A DNA stretch of 51,210 nucleotides from Aneurinibacillus terranovensis DSM 18919 (GCF_000430625.1 NZ_KE387174.1:45519-96728); one strand, 5' to 3'; positions 17,488-25,813 are shown, counted from the stretch's first letter. Notes: generated from the letters alone by a model not told the origin. Numbers and translations are program-made.

Positions 17488-18570
17488 ATGAAGTTATCGG
17501 AGACGCTCGGGATCGTGGACATTAAACAGCTTAATCAGCTTGCTTCAACATACCGCTGTGAATGCAATCTCAATTCTAAACATGAACTCATTCAAAGCCT
17601 TTTTGTGAAATTAACGCGTAGGTCGTTCTATGGTGAACAATTTCAAAGGCTCAGTCCAAAAGAAAAAAGATTTTTGTTGCAGCTAATCAGCGACCCGAAA
17701 AGCACCTACAGTAAAAGCGCCCTTTATGTGAAAGCGCGCTGTGCCTGTGAAAGGGGTCAAACAGACCGGACGCTTATCGATCAGGCGCTTGCCAACGGCT
17801 GGTTATATCGCGTTAACCTTCAGACGGAAAGCTACGTGTTTCCGGAAGACGTGCGGGCTGGTTGGCGACGCTGCTTGCTTGAGCAGGGAAGAGAAGCGGT
17901 TGAACCGATGCCGGATGCACCGGAACTATACCGCGATGATACATTTATTCTCGCCGGAGATTTGTACATACTTCTCACGCATCTAAAAGAAAATAGCCTT
18001 CCCCTGTCTAAGACAGGCACACTTTACCGCAACCATCTCGTAAATATAATGAAAAGGTTTGCCGTACAGGAAGCTTTACCTGAAAAACATGAATGGAGAT
18101 TCGGCTATGGCAGGAGATTCAGAGACTACCCTGATAGGTTTGGCCTGCTCTATGACTTCGCCTATCAACAGGATCTTATTGAAGAAAATGCCGTGTTGGG
18201 GCTTATTCTCACAGAGAAAGGCTCTATGAGTATTCATCCGGACAAATGGAACGTACAGGAGGTTGCGCAATCCCTTGTAACATACTGGCGTAAGACGTTC
18301 GGAAAATCTATTTCTGCATTAGACGGGTTATGTATACTAACAGGCGGCATATGCACGGAATGGACGGATGAAAAGATGCTGGCCGACTACCTTTCTGATT
18401 GGGTGACTTCCTTTTACTATGACACACCCGTAGAGATTATTAAGCGCCGGGTGCTGGGGATGATGGTCCATACAGGTTTGCTGCGCAAAGGGGTAAGTGG
18501 TGAATCAAACACCGTTTACCGGTTTACCGTCTGGGGTAAATCAATACTAAGCAAGTTACTAAATTGTTGA
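17488..18570 (+). CDS. Unrecognised 360-residue protein
   Basis: I do not recognise this family. The protein looks soluble and mostly helical, with no signal peptide or membrane helix. The N-terminal stretch (about residues 12-45) has the helix-loop-helix spacing of small nucleic-acid-binding folds of SAP/Rho-N type (LNQLAST, then SKHELIQSL), and the C-terminal part (about 270-355) looks like a winged-helix layout ending in YRFTVWGKSILSKLL. Both are impressions from pattern only. Cysteines cluster near residues 85-90 (ARCACERG). It occupies the place of ypiB relative to B. subtilis. Start ATG has AAAGGGGCGG upstream. Confidence 0.7.
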   Translation: MKLSETLGIVDIKQLNQLASTYRCECNLNSKHELIQSLFVKLTRRSFYGEQFQRLSPKEKRFLLQLISDPKSTYSKSALYVKARCACERGQTDRTLIDQALANGWLYRVNLQTESYVFPEDVRAGWRRCLLEQGREAVEPMPDAPELYRDDTFILAGDLYILLTHLKENSLPLSKTGTLYRNHLVNIMKRFAVQEALPEKHEWRFGYGRRFRDYPDRFGLLYDFAYQQDLIEENAVLGLILTEKGSMSIHPDKWNVQEVAQSLVTYWRKTFGKSISALDGLCILTGGICTEWTDEKMLADYLSDWVTSFYYDTPVEIIKRRVLGMMVHTGLLRKGVSGESNTVYRFTVWGKSILSKLLNC

Positions 18571-18736
18571 TATTTTAGTACCAAACAGGCGGACGAGAAT
18601 ACAATATAGTAGGATGAACAAACGTATATCGACAAATCCAATTTCAAAACGAGATCTGCTTTAAAAATTCCAATTATTGAGTAAATATTGCACAAGATTG
18701 ACGAAGAGTAAAATCTTTGAAATGGAGGGATCGAAA

Positions 18737-18937
18737 GTGGAAAAACAAAAATTAGGCATAGCCAGCGGCCCGCTTCTAAGCCTTTTGGCGGAAATGGTAT
18801 TAGATGAGGCAATTACAAGCTTTCGTATACAGGATTTATATACAAAAATAGATAAAGCACTCGAAGCGAAAGACGAAGAAGCGTTCTATCGATTGACCAG
18901 CGAATTAAAACAAGTTGTCCCGACTTTTAAAAAGTAG
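18737..18937 (+). CDS. Stand-alone IDEAL-domain protein
   Basis: A 66-residue protein whose C-terminal half (IDKALEAKDEEAFYRLTSEL) matches the IDEAL domain, a short helical module of unknown function found at the C-terminus of B. subtilis YpiB (ReoY) and in other Firmicute proteins. GTG 18737 is chosen because GGAGGG ends 7 nt before it; ATG 18722 overlaps that site. In B. subtilis the YpiB IDEAL domain follows a UPF0302 domain, which is missing here, so this gene may be the remnant or the separate form of ypiB. Confidence 0.8.
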   Translation: MEKQKLGIASGPLLSLLAEMVLDEAITSFRIQDLYTKIDKALEAKDEEAFYRLTSELKQVVPTFKK

Positions 18938-18963
18938 CGAGACGTCATAATATATGGTACGCT

Positions 18964-18992
18964 AAAACCCGGATTTATCCGGGTTTTATTTC
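18964..18992 (+). terminator. Terminator after the IDEAL gene
   Basis: AAAACCCGGA and TCCGGGTTTT form a 10-bp stem with loop TTTA, then TATTT. Confidence 0.85.
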
Positions 18993-19091
18993 GCTTGTAA
19001 TAAAGGATAACCTTATAATTGCGGCTATGGCAATCGTTTGCGCCTTCGGCCTGATGTTAGCCAAGTACTCATTATTTTGGAGGGGATTGAA

Positions 19092-19544
19092 TTGCGTTGG
19101 AAAGTGGAAGATATGAAGAAAATTTTGGACATGCAAGATTACATAGATACCGTCATTTACCCTGTGTGTGTGTCGCATGTGCCGTGGGATAAAAAATCGA
19201 TAGCCGAGCCATTCTGGGTGGAAAAAGTGAGCGCAGCCGCGGAGCAGCAGCTCACCGGACGGGTTCTTCTGTTCCAAACGCTTTCGGCAGTTTGGCACGA
19301 TCAATACATAGACACCACATTCCCATACGTGATGCAAAATCTGGAAGCTCTGAGAGGCGGTTTCCCTTATTGTCTCGTTGTTACGAATGCAGAAGAACTG
19401 GCGGCAAAATTGCGTGAAGCAAATGTGGAAGCGTATGTTGTAAGAGCAGTTCCTGAGGCAGCGGTACAATCGAAAAACTTTTTGGAGAAATCGCTCGTTG
19501 AAGGAAACCGGATCGTTCAAAAGATAATTTCCGTATGGAATTAG
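19092..19544 (+). CDS. ypiF: YpiF family protein (DUF2487)
   Basis: A 150-residue soluble protein immediately before the qcr operon, as in B. subtilis. The N-terminus reads as MRWKVEDMKKIL with a predicted TTG start at 19092: GGAGGGG (19079-19085) lies 6 nt upstream and no better codon is near. The upstream in-frame extension to 19038 runs over the ribosome-binding site and is not used. The function of the family is unknown; its constant place next to qcrABC suggests a link with respiration. Confidence 0.8.
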   Translation: MRWKVEDMKKILDMQDYIDTVIYPVCVSHVPWDKKSIAEPFWVEKVSAAAEQQLTGRVLLFQTLSAVWHDQYIDTTFPYVMQNLEALRGGFPYCLVVTNAEELAAKLREANVEAYVVRAVPEAAVQSKNFLEKSLVEGNRIVQKIISVWN

Positions 19545-19624
19545 TATTTTTCGACAATGTTCACACAAATTTTACAATTATAAAGTTAACAAGTTCGGCA
19601 TAGGGTTAATATATCAAAATATTC

Positions 19625-19653
19625 TTGACAGTCTAAAACCCATTCAGTATGAT
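19625..19653 (+). promoter_or_regulatory. Promoter of the qcrABC operon
   Basis: TTGACA (19625-19630), 17-nt spacer, TATGAT (19648-19653). Transcription would start near 19660, leaving a leader of about 67 nt before qcrA, which has a perfect AGGAGG. Confidence 0.8.
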
Positions 19654-19726
19654 GAATCTGTCCTAGTAATAGATGTGTATTTATAAGTCCGAAACGGACG
19701 TTATTATAGGGATAGGAGGTTAGAGG

Positions 19727-20251
19727 ATGAGCGAGAAGAAAGACCAGGGGGTCTCCAGACGGCAGTTTCTTAATTACTGTCTGACTGGAGTAGGTGGATT
19801 CTTAGCTGCTGGGATGGTGGCGCCAATGCTTCGCTTCGCAATTGATCCGGCTTTGAAAAAAGCGGGATCAGCAGGTGGGATGGTTCCTGTTGCGAGTGAA
19901 AGCGATATTACAGAAGAACCTAAAAGTTACAGCTTCAAAGTGAAAGTCAAAGACGTGTGGACCGGCGAACAAGAGACTTCTCAAACGGCCTGGGTCTACA
20001 AATATCAGGGGCAAATTATCGCATTGTCCCCCATTTGTAAGCACCTCGGTTGTACCGTTAGTTGGGGTACGAATAAACAATTCCCCAACCAGTACCACTG
20101 CCCATGCCATGGAGGGCGTTATGAGAAGAACGGAAAAAATGTTCCGGGTACTCCGCCGATGAAACCGCTTGACCAGTATCAGTTGGCGGTAAAGGATGGA
20201 AAAGTGCTGCTCGGCAAAGTAGAGCCTAACAAGATAGCAGGGGGGGCGTAA
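19727..20251 (+). CDS. qcrA: Menaquinol:cytochrome c reductase Rieske iron-sulfur subunit
   Basis: Carries electrons from menaquinol to the cytochrome c part of the bc complex. The 174-residue protein has an N-terminal membrane anchor with a twin-arginine-like SRRQF motif at about residues 10-14, and the two Rieske cluster motifs: Cys104-x-His106-x2-Cys109 and Cys125-x-Cys127-His128, which bind the 2Fe-2S cluster through two Cys and two His, with Cys109/Cys127 giving the disulfide. First gene of qcrABC. Confidence 0.97.
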   Translation: MSEKKDQGVSRRQFLNYCLTGVGGFLAAGMVAPMLRFAIDPALKKAGSAGGMVPVASESDITEEPKSYSFKVKVKDVWTGEQETSQTAWVYKYQGQIIALSPICKHLGCTVSWGTNKQFPNQYHCPCHGGRYEKNGKNVPGTPPMKPLDQYQLAVKDGKVLLGKVEPNKIAGGA

Positions 20252-20256
20252 CCTAC

Positions 20257-20928
20257 ATGATCCGTAAAATGTATGATTGGGTCGATGAACGTCTTAACGT
20301 TACGCCCATGTGGCGTGATATTGCCGACCATGAAGTGCCTGAACACGTTAACCCGGCCCACCATTTCTCCGCGTTTGTTTATTGTTTTGGCGGTCTGACA
20401 TTTTTTATTACGGTGATTCAGATTTTATCCGGTATGTTTCTTACTATGTACTATGTTCCAGATATTATTAATGCCTATGAATCGGTTAAGTATTTACAAA
20501 ACGAAGTAGCTTTTGGTGTCATTGTGCGCGGCATGCATCACTGGGGTGCAAGCCTTGTAATCGTAATGTTATTTTTACATACGTTGCGTGTATTCTTCCA
20601 GGGAGCGTATAAGCGTCCACGTGAATTAAACTGGGTTGTCGGAATGCTAATATTTTTCATTATGCTCGGTCTCGGGTTTACAGGTTACCTGCTTCCCTGG
20701 GATAACAAAGCTTACTTTGCAACAAAAGTAGGGATCCAGATTGCTGACCAGGTACCGTTGGTTGGTCCTTTTATTGCGACATTGCTGCAGGGCGGGGATC
20801 TGGTTGGGGCTGAAACGCTGGCGCGTTTCTTCGCCATCCATGTATTCTTCCTTCCGGGCGCCTTATTTGCTCTTCTGGGTGCACACTTTATCATGATTCG
20901 GAGACAGGGGATTTCCGGACCACTATAA
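20257..20928 (+). CDS. qcrB: Menaquinol:cytochrome c reductase cytochrome b subunit
   Basis: A 223-residue cytochrome b6-type subunit with four transmembrane helices that bind two b haems and a third covalently linked haem near the quinone site. Visible landmarks are RGMHHWGASLVIVMLFLHTLRV (split over the second helix) with paired histidines, GYLLPWDNKAYFA, and the RFFAIHVFFLPGAL helix with the second histidine set. Translation begins 5 nt after qcrA. Confidence 0.97.
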   Translation: MIRKMYDWVDERLNVTPMWRDIADHEVPEHVNPAHHFSAFVYCFGGLTFFITVIQILSGMFLTMYYVPDIINAYESVKYLQNEVAFGVIVRGMHHWGASLVIVMLFLHTLRVFFQGAYKRPRELNWVVGMLIFFIMLGLGFTGYLLPWDNKAYFATKVGIQIADQVPLVGPFIATLLQGGDLVGAETLARFFAIHVFFLPGALFALLGAHFIMIRRQGISGPL

Positions 20929-20967
20929 GATGGAGTTGGGGCTCCATAAGACAAGGGGGGTAATTAA

Positions 20968-22146
20968 ATGTCAAACCATAAAAAGGACATCGAGTATGTG
21001 GGGGACTCGCGTGTTCCTGCGAAGCGAACGCCGAATATCTCGCCGTCCTATGCGGAGTTTCCGGGCAAGTCGGAAGCTTTCTGGCCGAATTTTCTGTTAA
21101 AAGAATGGATGGTTGCCGCGGTTGTATTAATCGCTTTTCTTGTATTGACTGTAAGTCATCCGGCTCCGCTTGAAGCAAAAGCGGACCCGAATAACGCAGG
21201 GTATATCCCGTTGCCTGACTGGTACTTTCTGTTCCTGTATCAGCTTCTCAAATATCCTTGGGCTTCCGGTCCGTACGTAGTATTTGGTTCACTTGTTATT
21301 CCGTTGATTACGTTCGGATCGCTCATTCTTGCTCCGTGGATTGACAAAGGGCCCGAACGCAGGCCCAGCAAGCGCCCGATCGCAACGAGCGTCATGCTGC
21401 TTGCTATCGTCAGCATTGTTTATCTTACATGGGCGGCAATGGATGAGCATAGTAAATTACATCCGGCAGCGGCTGCAGGTGCCAGCGGCGGATCTGCAGC
21501 AAAACCACCGGCTGATTTCAAACCGGCTGCCATTTGGACGGATAAAACCAAAACAAGCTGCCAGGCTTGCCACGGTGCAAACATGGAAGGCGGGGCGGGT
21601 CCTGCCTTATGGAATGTGGGAAGCAAATTAAGTGAAAAACAAATCCTCGATAAAATCAAAAATGGTGGGGGAGCAATGCCGCCTGGAGGTATGTTCCAGG
21701 GAACAGAGCAAGAAAAACAAGAGCTTGCACATTATCTTTCTACCCTGAAAGGCGGTAATGGAAGCAGTTCCGGTGCATCGTCCGATACATCGTCTGCACC
21801 TGCTGCCGGTTCAGATAATAAAGCAGCAGCGCCTGCCGCAAGTTCGCAGCCAGCTGCAAATAACGCTGGCGCAGCAGCACCTGCCGGTGGCACAGCAGCC
21901 GCTGGCGGAGCCGTTAGCGTGGCGGCTGGACAGGATCTCGTTAACCAGAACGGTTGTATGGGCTGCCATGGCCAGGACTTAAAAGGCGGAGCCGGTCCTA
22001 ATCTTCATGGCGTTGTTGACCGGTTAAAGCCGGAAGGTGTGAAAGAGGTTTTAACGAAAGGCCGTAATTCCATGCCTCCGCTCGCTGCTTCCTGGACGGA
22101 TCAGCAGAAAGATTCAGTAGTTGCTTACCTTAAATCATTGAAGTAA
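20968..22146 (+). CDS. qcrC: Menaquinol:cytochrome c reductase subunit QcrC with two cytochrome c domains
   Basis: Fusion of the subunit IV-like membrane part (about residues 45-155, three hydrophobic helices, PDWYFLFLYQLLKYP motif) to cytochrome c. B. subtilis QcrC has about 255 residues and one haem c; this protein has 392 and two complete cytochrome c domains. The haem motifs are CQACH at 198-202 and CMGCH at 330-334, each followed by a GGAGP stretch and a later MPP methionine ligand (about 237 and 369). The domains are joined by an Ala/Ser/Gly-rich linker (about 263-318). The similarity of the two domains points to an internal duplication. Confidence 0.95.
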   Translation: MSNHKKDIEYVGDSRVPAKRTPNISPSYAEFPGKSEAFWPNFLLKEWMVAAVVLIAFLVLTVSHPAPLEAKADPNNAGYIPLPDWYFLFLYQLLKYPWASGPYVVFGSLVIPLITFGSLILAPWIDKGPERRPSKRPIATSVMLLAIVSIVYLTWAAMDEHSKLHPAAAAGASGGSAAKPPADFKPAAIWTDKTKTSCQACHGANMEGGAGPALWNVGSKLSEKQILDKIKNGGGAMPPGGMFQGTEQEKQELAHYLSTLKGGNGSSSGASSDTSSAPAAGSDNKAAAPAASSQPAANNAGAAAPAGGTAAAGGAVSVAAGQDLVNQNGCMGCHGQDLKGGAGPNLHGVVDRLKPEGVKEVLTKGRNSMPPLAASWTDQQKDSVVAYLKSLK

Positions 22147-22326
22147 TGAAATAAAAGCCGGATGGGACTGCCCGTCCGGCTTTATTTCTTCTATTTTGCC
22201 TAATAATATGCAGCCGTTTTCAGTCTTTAGAATTTCCAGACTGTTGTCAAGTTCATGCGTGATCTGCTGCAGGCCATCGTTTAATTGTTGTTTCATGAAT
22301 GAAAAATCGCAATCACTCTCGTTCAT
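22135..22326 (-). CDS. Possible small hypothetical protein opposite the qcrC end
   Basis: A 63-residue minus-strand reading frame with a helical middle (residues 12-36, KQQLNDGLQQITHELDNSLE) that looks protein-like. Against it: the best ribosome-binding site (AAGGGG) is about 14 nt from the ATG, the frame runs through the qcr terminator and ends inside qcrC. No family recognised. Kept only as a possibility. Confidence 0.25.
   Translation of the reverse strand: MNESDCDFSFMKQQLNDGLQQITHELDNSLEILKTENGCILLGKIEEIKPDGQSHPAFISLLQ
22153..22191. terminator. Terminator after qcrABC
   Basis: AAAGCCGGATGGG pairs with CCCGTCCGGCTTT (one G-T pair), loop ACTG, followed by TATTTCTTC. The A-rich 5' flank would let it act on the minus strand too. 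Confidence 0.88.
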
Positions 22327-22576
22327 GCTACACGTTTCAACCCCTTATTTGCCATTGGAACGTTTCTGTTATTTCTTTACGGTTAGTATCTATAGGTCGT
22401 TGCTTGTTATACCGTACCGATCTTAACCATGTTCGTTCCGTTCCGTGAGCGCCGTGACCGGTGCTGTTCGCTTCTCTGCCGATTGCTTTTTTTCCTTTGG
22501 ACCAGTAGCATAGAGAGTAAAATGTAGCTAAGATTAATCTATTGAATAATCGTACATAGAAGGTTGGGGAAAAGAC
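22327..22576. other. Intergenic stretch before ypjA
   Basis: No supported gene. A weak promoter for ypjA is possible: TTGGAC (22497-22502), 15-nt spacer, TAAAAT (22518-22523). Otherwise I see nothing nameable in it. Confidence 0.35.
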
Positions 22577-23173
22577 GTGAATTTTATGTGGAAGTGGTTT
22601 ATCGCTTCGCTGCGGACGAAATCGTTTTTGTGGATGATGATTATTATCAACTTTCTTGGCTCTGTTTACGGTTTTTACTGGTACAAAGATCAACTTGAAC
22701 AGACCCCCGCTTATTTGCGGATTTTTGTTCCGGACAGTCCTACCGCCAGTTCATTATTTACGCTTGTGCTTATTGCCTATCTGATTGGGCGCAGCATTCC
22801 CACACTGGAAGCATTCGCAGCTGTAACGAGCTTTAAATATGGGGTGTGGGCGGTAGGCGTTATTTTGGCCGGAGCCGCACTGGGAGACCAACTGGTCTGG
22901 CAGCATTACATGCTGATGATTTCCCACGGGGGGATGGCGGTGGAAGCACTGTTGTATGCACGGTTTTATACGATTCAGCTTCGCCACATTTTTTACGTGG
23001 CTGTCTGGACGCTGCTTAATGATTTGCTGGATTACACGCTGAAAATCCATCCGTGGTTGGCTGACCAATTAGAACCGTATTATATCACGGTCGGCTGGAT
23101 CACACTTTGCTTAAGCTTATTCAGCCTGTGGTTGATTTACGCATTGACTAAATTTTATAAAAAGGCAAGATAG
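22577..23173 (+). CDS. ypjA: YpjA family membrane protein (DUF1405)
   Basis: A 198-residue integral membrane protein with about six hydrophobic segments, among them the N-terminal FLWMMIIINFLGSVYGFYWY and the central VWAVGVILAGAALG. Family function is unknown; conserved place after qcrC and before ypjB. Start is GTG 22577 (GGGGA upstream) or the ATG three codons later. Confidence 0.85.
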   Translation: MNFMWKWFIASLRTKSFLWMMIIINFLGSVYGFYWYKDQLEQTPAYLRIFVPDSPTASSLFTLVLIAYLIGRSIPTLEAFAAVTSFKYGVWAVGVILAGAALGDQLVWQHYMLMISHGGMAVEALLYARFYTIQLRHIFYVAVWTLLNDLLDYTLKIHPWLADQLEPYYITVGWITLCLSLFSLWLIYALTKFYKKAR

Positions 23174-23229
23174 CAAGCATATCCTTCCCTTTGTCTCCAT
23201 ACATATGGGATAGAAGGGGAGGACGAGTC

Positions 23230-24072
23230 GTGAAAAAAACAATTATAATTTCTGTAAGTTTGCTGCTACTCGTTACGGGGATTCTATACGGGCCCGGTAT
23301 GATCCGGAATAAACCGATTGATCCGCCTCAGCAGACGATGTCTGCTTATCAAAAAATGGACCAGCTTTCGCAGGATATTTATCAGTTGACGAAAGAAGAA
23401 AAATATAGCGAAGCCAAACAATTGATTGACGGGCTTGGAATTATGTTCGCGAAGACAACCCCGCCCAAAGGCTTATCCATCGAGGCGCTTGATACAATAA
23501 CGGAAACGATTGTAAAGGCCAAACGTGCTTTTACGATGGTAAAACCGGATCCAAGTAAATTGCTCTGGTATTCCCTTCAATTGCGCCTTACCATCGATAG
23601 TTTGACACATGAAGAGCAGCCGCTCTGGAAGAATTATTACAATGCTTATAAGGAACACCTGAACAAAATGATGCTGCTTGCCGCCAGCCATAAGCAGCAC
23701 GAGTTCGCTTATGCTTTTGCACAAAATATGCAGCTCTATCAAACACTCAAACCTGCGCTGAGTGTACAGGCTTCCTCGCAGGATATGGAAAAACTCCTTT
23801 CAATATACAGCTTTTTCCTCAAGGAGACGCGGAAAGTCGAATACAATTGGGGGGATATTTCCAATGTTTTACAGGAGTTAACTGCGCTTATCGATAAAAT
23901 CTTCCTCGGTAAGGATGAATCTACGCTTGCCATGGGAGTTCCTCCTGAATCGCCAACGATTTTAATTGCTCTTATCGGCTCCATTCTTTTGCCGGCGCTG
24001 AGCTATGTTGCCTGGAAAAAATATAAAGCCGAAAAAAAGGTTCGGCGGTACAAAAAGAGAAGCCACGATTAA
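23230..24072 (+). CDS. ypjB: Sporulation protein YpjB
   Basis: A 280-residue exported or membrane protein with an N-terminal signal/anchor (about residues 1-22), a helical extracytoplasmic domain, and a C-terminal transmembrane helix near 238-257 followed by a very basic tail (KYKAEKKVRRYKKRS). GTG 23230 is chosen: GGGGAGG ends 7 nt before it. B. subtilis YpjB is of similar size and its family is named for a role in sporulation; the mechanism is unknown. Confidence 0.85.
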   Translation: MKKTIIISVSLLLLVTGILYGPGMIRNKPIDPPQQTMSAYQKMDQLSQDIYQLTKEEKYSEAKQLIDGLGIMFAKTTPPKGLSIEALDTITETIVKAKRAFTMVKPDPSKLLWYSLQLRLTIDSLTHEEQPLWKNYYNAYKEHLNKMMLLAASHKQHEFAYAFAQNMQLYQTLKPALSVQASSQDMEKLLSIYSFFLKETRKVEYNWGDISNVLQELTALIDKIFLGKDESTLAMGVPPESPTILIALIGSILLPALSYVAWKKYKAEKKVRRYKKRSHD

Positions 24073-24090
24073 TGGGCTTCTCTTTTTTTT
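24052..24090. terminator. Bidirectional terminator between ypjB and the YitT-family gene
   Basis: AAAAAGAGAAGCC and GGCTTCTCTTTTT form a perfect 13-bp stem that overlaps the ypjB stop. The A-run on one side and T-run on the other let it stop both convergent transcripts. Confidence 0.9.
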
Positions 24091-24093
24091 ACA

Positions 24094-24951
24094 TTACTTA
24101 ACCAGAGGATTTTTATTACCGTCCAATGTAAAGCCTTCCCCAAACACTTCATGTACATCATTAATAATAATAAACGCGTACGGGTCGGTCTCATGTACCA
24201 TATTCTTAAGGCGAACGATTTCATTGCGGCTAACCACACAGTACAACACCTCTTTATCGATTCCCGTGTAGCCCCCCCGTCCTTTCAGCAGGGTAGCCCC
24301 TCGTCCCATTTCTTCCATAATTTTTTGAGAGATCTCTACTGCGTGTTCTGAAATAATCATAATTGCTTTTCCCGCGTACGCTCCCTCCTGGACAAAATCA
24401 ATGACACGTGCCGCTAAAAATACTGCTACAAGCGTATACATAGCAAGATTCAGATTCAAATAATAGAGTGAAATACCGATGACAACAAAATCAAACATAA
24501 ACATCGTACGGCCGATGCCCCAGCCAAAGTATTTGTTAAATAAACGGGCGATGATATCTGAGCCGCCGGTTGTTCCGCCAAAACGAAATACAATCCCTAA
24601 TCCCACTCCGACGGTAACTCCGGCATACAGCGCGGCAAGAAGAGTGTCATTTGGTATTGGGTGGCGAAACGAACCAAACAGTGAGAGGAAAAACGAAACA
24701 GACAGTGTGCCGATAATGGTATATACGAGTGACTGCCTGCCTAACGTTCGCCAGCCCAGAATAAGCAGCGGGATATTTAGAATGAGGTTGGTTACTCCGG
24801 GGTCCCAATTAAATATGTATTTAAGAAGGAGGGTAATCCCGGTAATGCCGCCTTCGGACAGGCGATTGGCAATATTAAAATAGTTAATGCCAAAGCCCAT
24901 AATGGCGGATCCAAAAATAATAGCAAGTATATTACGGATATGAAATTTCAT
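24094..24951 (-). CDS. ypjC: YitT-family membrane protein (YpjC-like, DUF2179)
   Basis: Minus-strand gene for a 285-residue protein: five or so transmembrane helices (about residues 7-190; GITLLLKYIF, GVTVGVGLGIVFRFGGTTGGSDIIARL) followed by a cytoplasmic C-terminal DUF2179 domain (about 215-280; GRGATLLKGRGGYTG). Family members are of unknown function. ATG 24951 is preferred because GGAGG lies 5 nt before it; a longer TTG start at 24963 would use that site as codons. B. subtilis has ypjC at this place. A TATAAT on the minus strand (24993-24998) may be its -10. Confidence 0.85.
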   Translation of the reverse strand: MKFHIRNILAIIFGSAIMGFGINYFNIANRLSEGGITGITLLLKYIFNWDPGVTNLILNIPLLILGWRTLGRQSLVYTIIGTLSVSFFLSLFGSFRHPIPNDTLLAALYAGVTVGVGLGIVFRFGGTTGGSDIIARLFNKYFGWGIGRTMFMFDFVVIGISLYYLNLNLAMYTLVAVFLAARVIDFVQEGAYAGKAIMIISEHAVEISQKIMEEMGRGATLLKGRGGYTGIDKEVLYCVVSRNEIVRLKNMVHETDPYAFIIINDVHEVFGEGFTLDGNKNPLVK

Positions 24952-25101
24952 AAATGCCTCCAAAAATGGATGGATGATAGGTGACGATTGCTATTATACC
25001 GAATGGTGAATCATCATGCCAGAGCTGGGAGGGAATAAAGTATTCCATACACGAGGAATATCACGTTTTTATCACGTTGGCTCCCGCTATATTTTTAACA
25101 A

Positions 25102-25129
25102 TTGACAAGGTTAAAAAACCAATTAGAAT
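25102..25129 (+). promoter_or_regulatory. Promoter in the ypjC-ypjD intergenic region
   Basis: TTGACA (25102-25107), 16-nt spacer, TAGAAT (25124-25129). It precedes a structured 90-nt segment ending in a terminator, about 250 nt before ypjD. Confidence 0.6.
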
Positions 25130-25135
25130 CCGATC

Positions 25136-25228
25136 AACAAATAAAATATATTCGAAGGTGAACTTCTTACTGCCTAATGCAGAACCTTCAACTGTCATGG
25201 GTTTTCCCATGACAGTTTCCCTTTTTCC
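25136..25228 (+). ncRNA. Candidate small RNA or terminated leader before ypjD
   Basis: The predicted RNA holds a hairpin closed by GAAGGT (25154-25159) and ACCTTC (25184-25189) with an inner CTGC/GCAG stem, then a strong terminator (25190-25228). No reading frame with a ribosome-binding site is present. Either it is an independent small RNA, or the 5' leader of ypjD-dapB controlled by premature termination. I do not recognise a known riboswitch class. Confidence 0.4.
25190..25228 (+). terminator. Terminator upstream of ypjD
   Basis: AACTGTCATGGG (25190-25201) and CCCATGACAGTT (25206-25217) form a perfect 12-bp stem with loop TTTT, followed by TCCCTTTTT. There is no protein gene on this strand before it. 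Confidence 0.8.
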
Positions 25229-25381
25229 GGTCTTTTTTATGGTTTTATCGTTTCATCCTGTGTCTGCAAAAATGAAAATTAATCAAGTTTGTTTATTTAA
25301 CATGATTGTGAATCAATTGTCAACGTTCTACATTCTGATGTAACATAGAGGAAAGCTGACCCGCAGAGGAGGAAAATAAAA

Positions 25382-25723
25382 GTGAGTGAACATACACCTT
25401 TAACTGTGCAGGAGATGCAGCAGATTGTAGACAGATATATTGGACAATTTAAAGAAGGATATTTTTCTCCACTGGCAATGATGGCCCGCCTGAGTGAGGA
25501 GGTCGGTGAGCTGGCCCGGGAGATTAACCACTATTATGGCGAGAAGCCCAAGAAAAAGGATGAAGCAGAAAAGCCAATTGATATGGAGCTGGCTGACTGC
25601 ATGTTTATTCTGATTTGCTTTGCTAATTCACTCGGCGTTAACCTGGAAGAAGCTTTTTATGCGATGATGGATAAGTTCAATACGCGTGATAAAGATCGCT
25701 GGACGAGAATTGACACGGAGTAA
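25382..25723 (+). CDS. ypjD: MazG-like nucleotide pyrophosphohydrolase YpjD
   Basis: A 113-residue all-alpha NTP pyrophosphohydrolase. The metal-binding signature is visible as EEVGELAREI (about residues 40-49) and the second acidic pair in ELADCMF (about 75-81). Such enzymes clear non-canonical nucleotides. Start GTG 25382 with GGAGG upstream. It leads the ypjD-dapB-mgsA-bshB1-bshA run, as in B. subtilis; a gap of 90 nt separates it from dapB. Confidence 0.9.
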   Translation: MSEHTPLTVQEMQQIVDRYIGQFKEGYFSPLAMMARLSEEVGELAREINHYYGEKPKKKDEAEKPIDMELADCMFILICFANSLGVNLEEAFYAMMDKFNTRDKDRWTRIDTE

Positions 25724-25744
25724 TCCGGCCACAATCGTACATAA

Positions 25745-25765
25745 TTCAACCAAACACAAGTTGAA
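25745..25765. repeat. Short dyad upstream of dapB
   Basis: TTCAAC and GTTGAA flank a 9-nt spacer. It lies about 50 nt before dapB, near a TACAAT that could be a -10 without a good -35. Possible operator; may be chance. Confidence 0.3.
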
Positions 25766-25813
25766 CGCATTATTACAATATATCAGACATAACCGAAAGA
25801 AGAGGGATATAAC

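Noticed and set aside
19545-19726. Rex-binding site before qcrA
   Set aside because: Only scattered partial matches such as TGTTCACACAAA; no dyad close to TTGTGAA-N4-TTCACAA.
24981-25343. Plus-strand frame of 120 codons before ypjD
   Set aside because: No ribosome-binding site, runs across a promoter and a strong terminator, and the translation has no protein-like pattern.
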